From an uncultured Clostridia bacterium (GTDB taxonomy: Bacteria; Bacillota; Clostridia; UBA1381): a stretch of 64,000 nt of DNA. Under the pieces are notes generated by a model. The model worked only from the letters and a program-made list of their open reading frames with translations, was not told where the DNA came from and did no database searches. Below are positions 56,849 through 64,000 of this stretch, one piece after another; position 1 is the first letter of the stretch; each line of letters opens with the position of its first letter. The stretch lies in contig CAKSNH010000007.1 of the NCBI GenBank assembly GCA_934476075.1, positions 55,272-119,271 of the forward strand, given 5' to 3'. A program made the position numbers and the translations under genes.

Positions 56849-58585
56849 TTATTCACCAACCTTTTCTATTGCACCAAACGGACAGACATTTACACACAAT
56901 CCGCAGCCGTTACATTGTGTAGTGTCAATCTTGATATTTTCGCCGTCCCATGAAATTGCCGGACAGCCAAGCTTCATACACATTTTACACTTCTTACAGT
57001 TATCACTTACATGACAGTGACCTGTATATTTAACTGTTTTAAGCAATGCACAAGGTCTTTGAGCAATAATTACAGACGGTTCGTCTGCCGCAACTTCTTC
57101 TTTTACAACCTTTTCAAAGTTCTTTACATCGAACGGGTCTGCAACAACAATTCTGTCAACGCCGACCGCTTTGCAAAGTGTAATAAGATTTACTTGCTTT
57201 GTAGGCTCTTTCTTGATTGTATAGCCTGTTGTAGGGTTGTCCTGATGACCTGTCATACCTGTGATAGAGTTGTCAAGGATAATAACGGTGTTTGCACCTT
57301 TGTTGTATACAATATCAACCAAGCCTGTGATACCTGAATGCATGAATGTGGAATCACCTATAACAGAAACCAATTTCTTGTTAAATTCACTGCCTCTTGC
57401 CTTTGCCATACCCAAAGCCGCACTCACGCTCGCACCCATACAAATTGTAGTGTCAACGCTTGCAAGCGGAGCCGGTGCACCAAGTGTGTAACAGCCAATG
57501 TCACCGCTTACTGTCAAGCCCAATTTCTTCAATACATAGAATGTACCTCTGTGCGGACAGCCCGGACACATAACAGGAGGTCTTATCGGCAATTCTTCGT
57601 TAGGAACTACCTTTTCGGCAGGCTTTTCACCGAAAATAACACCCTTAATCATTGTAGGAGTATATTCGCCAAGCAAAGTAAATTTATCTTTTCCGATAAC
57701 TTCAATACCCAACGATTTGCAGTGTTCTTCAAAAACAGGGTCAAGTTCTTCGATTACATATACTTTTTCTACTTTTGACGCAAAATCTTTAATCAATTTT
57801 TCAGGCAGCGGATATACCATACCCAATTTCAAATAGCTTACTCTGTCGCCAAGTGCCTCTTTGGCATACATATATGAAATACCGCTTGTGATTACACCGA
57901 TTTTGTCCGAGTTCATTTCAACAGTATTAAATTCGCAGTTTTCCGCAAATTCACGTTCTGCCTTAATTCTGTCCTCAACAACAACATGACGTTTTTTCGC
58001 CATACCCGGCATCATAACGTATTTTTGCACATTCTTTTCATAATCTTTAAGTGCTATATTTTCTCTTTCACATTCTTCAACCAAACCTTGCGAATGTGAC
58101 ACTCTTGTTGACAATCTGATTATTACAGGTGTGTCAAACTGTTCGCTAATCTCAAATGCTCTCTTTGCAAAATGCTTACATTCCAAGCTGTCAGACGGTT
58201 CAAGCATAAGCACCTTTGACGCTTTTGCATAGTGACGGCTGTCCTGTTCGTTTTGTGAACTGTGCATACCCGGGTCATCTGCAACGCAGAATACCAAACC
58301 GCCGTTTACACCCGTATAGCTTACAGTAAACAATGGGTCTGCCATAACATTCATACCAACGTGTTTCATACATGACATACTTCTTGCACCGCCGATAGAC
58401 GCACCGATAGCCACTTCGGCAGCCACCTTTTCATTAGGTGCCCACTCTGTATATACTTCATCATATTTTGCAATATTTTCTGTTATTTCGGTACTCGGAG
58501 TGCCGGGATATGACGCAGTTACAGTAACCCCTGCTTCATATGCACCACGGGCAATCGCCTCGTTACCAAGCATAAGCTTTTTCAT
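56849..58585 (-). CDS. iorA: Indolepyruvate:ferredoxin oxidoreductase, alpha subunit
   Basis: A 578-residue thiamine-diphosphate enzyme. Seen are the N-terminal pyrimidine domain (ASYPGTPSTEITENIAKY), the C-terminal TPP domain with GDIGCYTLG and GDSTFMHSGITGL, and two 4Fe-4S clusters at the end (CKKCKMCMKLGCP and CNGCGLCVNVCP). It oxidises the 2-oxo forms of Trp, Phe and Tyr, reducing ferredoxin. It starts 49 bases after the first paaK and couples to iorB. Confidence 0.96.
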   Translation of the reverse strand: MKKLMLGNEAIARGAYEAGVTVTASYPGTPSTEITENIAKYDEVYTEWAPNEKVAAEVAIGASIGGARSMSCMKHVGMNVMADPLFTVSYTGVNGGLVFCVADDPGMHSSQNEQDSRHYAKASKVLMLEPSDSLECKHFAKRAFEISEQFDTPVIIRLSTRVSHSQGLVEECERENIALKDYEKNVQKYVMMPGMAKKRHVVVEDRIKAEREFAENCEFNTVEMNSDKIGVITSGISYMYAKEALGDRVSYLKLGMVYPLPEKLIKDFASKVEKVYVIEELDPVFEEHCKSLGIEVIGKDKFTLLGEYTPTMIKGVIFGEKPAEKVVPNEELPIRPPVMCPGCPHRGTFYVLKKLGLTVSGDIGCYTLGAPAPLASVDTTICMGASVSAALGMAKARGSEFNKKLVSVIGDSTFMHSGITGLVDIVYNKGANTVIILDNSITGMTGHQDNPTTGYTIKKEPTKQVNLITLCKAVGVDRIVVADPFDVKNFEKVVKEEVAADEPSVIIAQRPCALLKTVKYTGHCHVSDNCKKCKMCMKLGCPAISWDGENIKIDTTQCNGCGLCVNVCPFGAIEKVGE

Positions 58586-58634
58586 TTGTTAAATCAATCC
58601 CTTCATTGTAGTTACTTATATTTTAACAGTTTTT

Positions 58635-59927
58635 TTATCTTAGGTCAAGTACACGCTTAGCTTTACCCGCCGTTCTTTCTATCGACTTAGGCTCAACCAA
58701 ACTAACCTTAACGCTGATACCCAAAACAGTATGGATTTTATGTTTAATCTTTTTCTTCAATTCTTCCAGTGCACCAAAGTTTTCAAGCAAAGAATTATCC
58801 TGCAATTCCACCTTTACTTCAAGATTATCGGTAAAGTCTTTCTTTGTTACAACAAGCTGATACTGCGGACTGATTTGGTCCATACCTACCAATACGCTCT
58901 CCACCTGTGACGGGAATACATTTACACCCTTGATGATAAGCATATCGTCCGTTCTGCCTTGAATTTTATGTAAACGGGCAGTTGTTCTGCCGCATGGACA
59001 TGGTTCTGTGTTAATCCAGCTGATGTCCTTTGTGCGGTAACGAAGCAGCGGAATACCTTTTTTAAGTATCGGTGTAATAACAACTTCACCCTTTTCGCCC
59101 TCCGGCAAAACCTTACCTGTTTCAGGGTCGATAATCTCAACGATGAAATAGTCCTCGTTAATGTGCATACCGGTATGTTCAAGACATTCTCCGCATACAC
59201 CCGGTCCGCCCACTTCACTCAAACCATAGTTTTCGGTAGCGACAATACCCCAGCGTTTTTCAAGCTCCTTACGCATTTCCTCTGTGTGACCTTCCGCACC
59301 GAACATACCTATTCTCAAACTTATATCGTCCTTTGTGATGCCCATTTCCTGTGCAACCTCAGACATATAAAGTGCATATGACGGTGTACTGATTAGGATA
59401 GTCGGCTTAAAGTCCTGCATAATCATAAGCTGCTTTTCGGTATTGCCTGTCGACATAGGAATTACCGACGCACCAACCTTTTCCATACCGTAGTGCAATC
59501 CGAATGCACCCGTGAAAAGACCGTATCCGAATGAGATTTGTGTTATATCCTCACTTGTACCGCCCGACGCTGTGATAAGTCTTGCAATACATTCGCTCCA
59601 TACGTCCAAATCTTCTTTTGTATAACCGACAACAGTAGGTTTGCCTGTTGTACCGCTTGACGCATGAATTCTGACTATGTCTTTCATCGGCACGCCAAAC
59701 AAGCCGTACGGATAATTGTCACGCAAATCGCTCTTTACTGTAAACGGAATTTTCTGAATATCTTCAAGCGTTTGTATATCCTCAGGCTTTAAACCTATTT
59801 CATCAAATTTTTTCTTATAAAAAGGTACATTTTCATAAGTAAATTTCACTTGATTTTTTAATCTTTCAAGCTGAATTTTCTTAATATCCTCTCTTGATGC
59901 TGTTTCGATTTTTTCATTCCAAATCAT
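58635..59927 (-). CDS. paaK: Phenylacetate-CoA ligase family protein, first copy
   Basis: A 430-residue paralogue of the enzyme at 54957-56255, with ASSGTTGKPTVVGYT, YGLSEVGGPGVCGEC and KVSLVEPKSIERTAGKAKRV. Two copies flanking iorAB may differ in substrate (indoleacetate, phenylacetate, 4-hydroxyphenylacetate). The GGGAG site and ATG are good. It follows the symporter gene after two long hairpins. Confidence 0.93.
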   Translation of the reverse strand: MIWNEKIETASREDIKKIQLERLKNQVKFTYENVPFYKKKFDEIGLKPEDIQTLEDIQKIPFTVKSDLRDNYPYGLFGVPMKDIVRIHASSGTTGKPTVVGYTKEDLDVWSECIARLITASGGTSEDITQISFGYGLFTGAFGLHYGMEKVGASVIPMSTGNTEKQLMIMQDFKPTILISTPSYALYMSEVAQEMGITKDDISLRIGMFGAEGHTEEMRKELEKRWGIVATENYGLSEVGGPGVCGECLEHTGMHINEDYFIVEIIDPETGKVLPEGEKGEVVITPILKKGIPLLRYRTKDISWINTEPCPCGRTTARLHKIQGRTDDMLIIKGVNVFPSQVESVLVGMDQISPQYQLVVTKKDFTDNLEVKVELQDNSLLENFGALEELKKKIKHKIHTVLGISVKVSLVEPKSIERTAGKAKRVLDLR

Positions 59928-60001
59928 TTTTTCTTTCGTCTCCCTTTTGTTTGTAACAATTTATATTAAAACTCCGCCTGTGGGCGTAGGAATAATGCAG
60001 C

Positions 60002-60052
60002 ATTTTTGATTTTTCATCACTGCGTTTTACTCAATGATGAAAAATCAAAAAT
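60002..60052 (-). other. Perfect 18-bp hairpin between symporter and paaK
   Basis: ATTTTTGATTTTTCATCA (60002-60019) and its exact complement (60035-60052) with a 15-base loop. T-rich on both sides. Probable attenuator or mRNA-stability element within the unit. Confidence 0.7.
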
Positions 60053-60057
60053 TTAAA

Positions 60058-60094
60058 TTACATACTACACTCTTAAAAAGAGCATAGTATGTAA
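60058..60094 (-). other. Interrupted long hairpin after the symporter gene
   Basis: TTACATACTA pairs with TAGTATGTAA (10 bp), then a two-base bulge on each side, then CTCTT pairs with AAGAG. It ends ten bases before the symporter stop and likely acts with the next hairpin as its terminator. Confidence 0.65.
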
Positions 60095-60103
60095 ATTTTC
60101 AAC

Positions 60104-61621
60104 TTACTCAGTAAATACTTTTTCCAAATGTTTTTCGTCAAACTTCTTTGTAAAACTGCTTACAACAGGTACAATTATAATCGATACCGCCATAGCCGCA
60201 ACACCCATTTGCGGCGAATAGCCCGATGCAGCTTTAAAACCGATAGTGACACTCATTATAATTGTCGGAATTGCGATAGTCAAAAATCCGCCTATCATGC
60301 CTGCCCATGCACCGATTTTTGTCGTCTTTTTCGAGTAAATTCCCCAAAGGTACGGCCCGATAAAGCAGCCCGACACAACACCCCATGAGAATGACATGAT
60401 AGATACGATAATCGCAATATTCATTGTAGCGAATATGTATGACAAACCTACAAAAATGAAACATAAAATTCTTGTAAGTCCCATTTGTTTTTCTTTTCTG
60501 TAATTTTTATTTACCACAGGAACTAAGTCCACCGATATTGCCGATGCCGATGTCAATACAACAGATGCAAGCGTTGACATAGACGCAGACAAAAGCAGCA
60601 GCAATATAACAGCCAATATTATAGTTGTAAAAATATTTGCGTCACCCAAACCAAGCAGCAGCATTTTCGGAATTACCGCATCATATCCGCCCTCAGGCAG
60701 CTGATTGTTTAAAATCAATCTTGCAAGCGAACCGATAAAATATGCACCGCAGCCGATTATAGCGGCAAATACAGTTGAAATAACCGTTGCCTCTTTAATG
60801 CTCTTTTCGTCTTTGATTGCGTAGTATTTGCTCACCATCTGAGGCAATCCCCATGTACCGAAGCTCGTAAGCAGAATATTTGTACAAAGGAATTTCCAGT
60901 TTCCCGCACCCCACGGACAGACCAAATCGGGATTGATACTTTTTATCTTCTCGATACCTGCCGATATACCGCCGATAGCCGGATTTTTCACAATGGCGAT
61001 AACCATTGCCGCCACACCGAATATCATAATTATACCTTGTATAAAATCGGTATATGCCGTTGCGACATATCCGCCAAGCACAAGATATACCGCTGTCAAA
61101 ACGGCAACTATAAGCATACACACTTTAACGTCCACCATAGGGAAAATTGTGTTAAACATTGAGCCTAAGCCTTTGTATACCGCCGCCGAATAAGGCACAA
61201 GGAACACAAAAATTATAACAGCCGCAAATACTTTCATATTTGTAGACATATATCTGCTCTCAAAAAATTCGGGCATAGTCTTTACATTTAACGTATGCGT
61301 CATTGTACGGGTACGCTTTGCAAGGATAAGCCACGCCAATAAGCACCCCAAAATCGCATTACCTATACCAATCCACATACTGGCAAATCCAATATCCCAG
61401 CCATGTTTACCGGCATAACCAATAAAAATAACAGCCGAAAAATATGACGTGCCATAAGCAAAAGCCGACACCCACGCACCTATTTTTCTGCTGCCCAACA
61501 AAAAACCGTCCATAGTTTTTGTTTTAGATAGGCTGTAAATACCTATACCTATCATTAAAATCGAAAAAATCACAAGTGCAACAATAGTAACTGTCTGCAC
61601 CTGCACCAAATCTGAACCCAT
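60104..61621 (-). CDS. Sodium:solute symporter family transporter
   Basis: A 505-residue SSS-family transporter with about 13 spans. The GTSYFSAVIFIGYAGKHGWDIG start, the GGYVATAYTDFIQGIIM segment and LLSASMSTLASVVLTSASA are typical of sodium-coupled uptake. The substrate is not readable; an aromatic acid or amino acid fits the neighbours. AAGGACGG precedes the ATG. The 175 bases upstream are empty. Confidence 0.9.
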   Translation of the reverse strand: MGSDLVQVQTVTIVALVIFSILMIGIGIYSLSKTKTMDGFLLGSRKIGAWVSAFAYGTSYFSAVIFIGYAGKHGWDIGFASMWIGIGNAILGCLLAWLILAKRTRTMTHTLNVKTMPEFFESRYMSTNMKVFAAVIIFVFLVPYSAAVYKGLGSMFNTIFPMVDVKVCMLIVAVLTAVYLVLGGYVATAYTDFIQGIIMIFGVAAMVIAIVKNPAIGGISAGIEKIKSINPDLVCPWGAGNWKFLCTNILLTSFGTWGLPQMVSKYYAIKDEKSIKEATVISTVFAAIIGCGAYFIGSLARLILNNQLPEGGYDAVIPKMLLLGLGDANIFTTIILAVILLLLLSASMSTLASVVLTSASAISVDLVPVVNKNYRKEKQMGLTRILCFIFVGLSYIFATMNIAIIVSIMSFSWGVVSGCFIGPYLWGIYSKKTTKIGAWAGMIGGFLTIAIPTIIMSVTIGFKAASGYSPQMGVAAMAVSIIIVPVVSSFTKKFDEKHLEKVFTE

Positions 61622-61793
61622 GTTCTCTACCGTCCTTCCATACTGCTTTTTTTACCTTTTACCGTATAACACTACCATTTTACAAATACTACTCTACCAT
61701 TTTACACTAATCTAACAAAAAAATAAAGTCCTTTTTTATAAAAAACATATTTAATATGTAAAATTTTTAATATCAAATTTAGGCAAAACATAC

Positions 61794-61826
61794 AAAAAGC
61801 TGTCGGTAAAGCAAATCCCGACAGCT
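61794..61826 (-). terminator. ribH terminator
   Basis: AGCTGTCGG (61798-61806) and CCGACAGCT (61818-61826) form a perfect 9-bp stem; TTTTT follows on the minus strand. Confidence 0.92.
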
Positions 61827-61841
61827 AAAATCGATATTGTA

Positions 61842-62306
61842 TTATTGAATTTCTCTTATTAAATTCACCATTTCAATAGCGGATAATGCACAGTCATAAC
61901 CTTTGTTTCCCGCTTTTGTTCCGGCACGCTCTATCGCCTGTTCAATATTTTCGGTTGTGACCACTCCGAACAAAACCGGAATATCACTGTTTAATGACAC
62001 ATTCGCCACACCTTTTGACACTTCATTGCACACATAATCATAATGGCTTGTCGAGCCTCTGATTACCGCACCCAGACAAATCACTGCATCATATTTGCCC
62101 GACTTTGCCATTTTTGACGCAATAAGCGGTATTTCAAATGCCCCCGGCACCCATGCAACGGAAATATCGTCGTCATTCACATTATGTCTTTTTAAGCCGT
62201 CGACCGCACCGCTCAATAATTTCGATACTATAAATTCGTTAAATCTCGATGCCACGATACCTATTTTAATTCCATCCGACACCATTTTTCCTTCATAAAT
62301 TTTCAT
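61842..62306 (-). CDS. ribH: Lumazine synthase
   Basis: A 154-residue riboflavin biosynthesis enzyme joining the pyrimidine and the four-carbon unit to make 6,7-dimethyl-8-ribityllumazine. Visible: IGIVASRFNEFIVSKLL, VAWVPGAFEIPLIA, CLGAVIRGSTSHYDYV and the catalytic-region VPVLFGVVTTENIEQAIERAG. It forms icosahedral or pentameric shells. It follows ribBA by 18 bases. Confidence 0.96.
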   Translation of the reverse strand: MKIYEGKMVSDGIKIGIVASRFNEFIVSKLLSGAVDGLKRHNVNDDDISVAWVPGAFEIPLIASKMAKSGKYDAVICLGAVIRGSTSHYDYVCNEVSKGVANVSLNSDIPVLFGVVTTENIEQAIERAGTKAGNKGYDCALSAIEMVNLIREIQ

Positions 62307-62324
62307 GTTATATCTCTCCTTAAA

Positions 62325-63518
62325 TTAATAATTTACCAAATGTCCCATTTTAATTTGTTTTGTTTTTAAGTAAAACTCATCATATTTATTTGCCTTCATT
62401 TGTATACTTACTCTCTCGCACACATCAATGCCGTCTTTCCGCAATTTTTCCACCTTATCGGGATTGTTTGTGATAAGTCTTACTTTGTATGCACCCAAAT
62501 CTTTCAGCATACACGCAGCCGTATGATATTCACGCAAATCCTCATCAAATCCAAGTGCCAGATTAGCCTCCACGGTATCAAGTCCCTTGTCCTGCAACGC
62601 ATACGCTTTAAGCTTGTTTATAAGTCCAATGCCTCTGCCCTCCTGACGCATATAAAGCAAAATTCCTCTGCCCTCTTCGGCAATCATTTTCATAGCTTTG
62701 TCATATTGTTCTCCGCAGTCACATTTCGCAGAACCCAACGCATCACCTGTAAGACATTCGGAATGTACTCGGCACAAAACAGGCTCGTCACCGCTTATAT
62801 CACCCTTTACCAATGCTATATGGTGTTCTCCGTTTTCCTTTTTTTCATATCCGTATACCGTAAATTCACCGTATCTTGTCGGAAGTTTTGCCTGCACCAC
62901 ACGTTCAATCGTGCGTGACAGCATATATTTCTGTAAATCCTTAATATTTGTAATGACCAAATTGTGCTTTTGTGCAAACTCAAACAGTTCCTTTTCACGC
63001 ATCATTGTTCCGTCGTCCGCCATAATCTCACAGCACAGTCCGCACTCTTTCAATCCGGCAATTTTCATAAAATCCACCGTTGCCTCCGTATGACCGTTTC
63101 TTTCAAGCACGCCGCCTTTTTTGGCTACAAGCGGAAACATATGTCCCGGTCGGCGAAAATCCGACGGTTTACTGTTTTCGTCCACGCATTTCATAGCAGT
63201 AACCGAACGCTCCGCCGCCGATATACCGGTTGTCGTATCTACATGGTCGATTGATACTGTAAATGCGGTTTCATGGTTATCCGTGTTATTTTCGGTCATA
63301 GGCGGCAAATTGAGTTTAACCGCCAAATCCCTGCTCATCGGCATACATATAAGTCCTTTTGCAAGGCTTGCCATCATATTTACATTTTCACACGTTGCAA
63401 ATTCCGCCGCACAAATCAAATCGCCTTCATTTTCTCTGTCGGCATCATCAAGCACAACGATAACCTTTCCGCTCTGTAAAGCGGTTACTGCTTCTTCTAT
63501 TGTATTGTAATTGTACAT
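62325..63518 (-). CDS. ribBA: Bifunctional DHBP synthase / GTP cyclohydrolase II
   Basis: A 397-residue fusion. The N-terminal RibB domain (1-200) makes the four-carbon unit from ribulose 5-phosphate: DDADRENEGDLICAAEFA, RPGHMFPLVAKKGGVLERNGHTEATVD. The C-terminal RibA domain (205-395) opens GTP: RVHSECLTGDALGSAKCDCGEQ with the zinc Cys residues, and MRQEGRGIGLINKLKAY. ribD and ribE are not in the window. AAAGGAG precedes the ATG. Confidence 0.96.
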   Translation of the reverse strand: MYNYNTIEEAVTALQSGKVIVVLDDADRENEGDLICAAEFATCENVNMMASLAKGLICMPMSRDLAVKLNLPPMTENNTDNHETAFTVSIDHVDTTTGISAAERSVTAMKCVDENSKPSDFRRPGHMFPLVAKKGGVLERNGHTEATVDFMKIAGLKECGLCCEIMADDGTMMREKELFEFAQKHNLVITNIKDLQKYMLSRTIERVVQAKLPTRYGEFTVYGYEKKENGEHHIALVKGDISGDEPVLCRVHSECLTGDALGSAKCDCGEQYDKAMKMIAEEGRGILLYMRQEGRGIGLINKLKAYALQDKGLDTVEANLALGFDEDLREYHTAACMLKDLGAYKVRLITNNPDKVEKLRKDGIDVCERVSIQMKANKYDEFYLKTKQIKMGHLVNY

Positions 63519-64000
63519 ATTAATTTCTCCTTTTCATAAATTATGAGTTGTCGCTTATGCAAGCACAAACTTGCAAAGTGGCTCTGCCCCATCAAAGTTT
63601 GGGTCAAGGCTTTTTAAAGGCTTGCGGTTTCAAAAGGCAGCGTCTTTTGTCGCTCGTCGCAACGAGCGAAATCCCCTAGCGTCCAAGTTTGGTCAAACTT
63701 TCTAAAAGTTTGTCGCTATCCGCAGATAGCGAAATCCTTATGCTTTCGGCTATATCTATATTCGTGTAGCGGAAGAATGACGCTACTGTGAACTAAATAT
63801 ATCTTGCGGTGGACTACGCACAAAGCTACAATTTGTTGTTCTATCCTAACATAGCTAAAATCCAAGTGTAGTGCGACTGACGTTGCCCACATTTAACGAT
63901 GGGGACGTTTCACTTCCCCATAGATATAGACATTATCAAATTATAGCGAACCCTTTGGAGTTCGCTTTGTCCACGTCCACAAAGCAAACGGAAAAGTCCG
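63519..64000. repeat. Gene-free region of composite hairpin repeats
   Basis: No reading frame or riboswitch was found in these 480 bases. Two tandem units (63631-63674 and 63694-63737) each consist of a first hairpin (CAAAAG/CTTTTG; CAAACTT/AAGTTTG) followed by a second of fixed form, TCGCT-nnn, loop CGCA, nnn-AGCGA, then AATCC (63650-63669 TCGCTCGT/ACGAGCGA; 63713-63732 TCGCTATC/GATAGCGA). Further hairpins: ATGGGGA/TCCCCAT (63899-63921) and AGCGAAC/GTTCGCT (63945-63966). Such arrays look like dispersed intergenic repeats of the genome. Confidence 0.7.

Noticed and set aside
63519..64000. Possible FMN riboswitch before ribBA
   Set aside because: None of the conserved FMN-element blocks was found on the minus strand in this region; only unrelated hairpins. 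An element could lie beyond the window.
1..64000. tRNA or rRNA genes
   Set aside because: All intergenic spaces were inspected; none shows a cloverleaf with TTC-type T-loop or rRNA-like conservation.

Overview
The window looks like the chromosome of an AT-rich, spore-forming Clostridia (Bacillota). The evidence is spoIIE, a sporulation-type polysaccharide deacetylase, a SCIFF peptide with its radical-SAM maturase, a feo iron locus with DUF2325 and DUF3793 partners, and a Gram-positive type IV pilus locus. The genus cannot be fixed from the sequence alone. No rRNA, tRNA or CRISPR array was seen.

Left edge to about 15,885: the integrase-proximal part of a prophage, running off the left end. 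On the minus strand is an early lytic operon: Cro-like and Bro-N/KilAC regulators, many very small Cys-rich or unknown proteins, a LysM membrane protein, DUF2800 nuclease, DUF2815 ssDNA-binding protein, family A DNA polymerase, VapE-type primase-helicase, VRR-NUC and an SNF2 helicase. A divergent operator region at 10.33-10.42 kb separates it from a plus-strand lysogeny block: CI-like repressor, a DUF4258/YgiT toxin-antitoxin set with two antitoxins, an unknown 280-residue protein facing a membrane protein, HicAB, and a large serine integrase. Two homologous unannotated small-RNA-like units, each with a consensus promoter, a stem-loop with compensatory changes and an intrinsic terminator, bracket the DUF4258/YgiT genes. 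The integrase abuts a deacetylase gene whose 3' end is missing, so this element interrupts a probable sporulation gene.

15.7-33.4 kb: host genes. An orphan trpB has a leader with seven (G/U)AG triplets at exact 5-nt period followed by a terminator, which is the layout of TRAP-controlled attenuation. Then come spoIIE, an aldo-keto reductase, YcxB-like and DUF6514-like proteins. A minus-strand run, gltX-glnS-aminotransferase-trpS-tagO/wecA-mnaA/wecB-gtrA-GT2-GT-C, mixes tRNA charging with surface polysaccharide synthesis and may be one long transcription unit.

33.5-46.5 kb: a complete-looking type IV pilus locus (pilB, pilT, pilC, three pilins, pilD, pilM, pilN, pilO, then a separate unit with a 719-residue pseudopilin, a PilX-like protein and a minor pseudopilin). 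The probable major pilin gene is flanked by RNA hairpins, including two mutually exclusive ones.

46.6-52 kb: iron uptake genes (feoA, feoA, feoB, a Cys-rich FeoB partner, a new 35-residue membrane protein, a DtxR-family regulator, DUF2325, DUF3793, flavodoxin), with a shared GGTTAG-N6-CTAACC operator at several promoters. 52-54.4 kb: the SCIFF ranthipeptide, its maturase and an HD protein. 54.4-61.7 kb: paaK, iorA, iorB, paaK and an ACT protein for 2-oxo aryl acid oxidation, with a sodium symporter. 61.8-63.5 kb: ribBA and ribH. The last 480 bases hold no gene but contain composite hairpin repeats.
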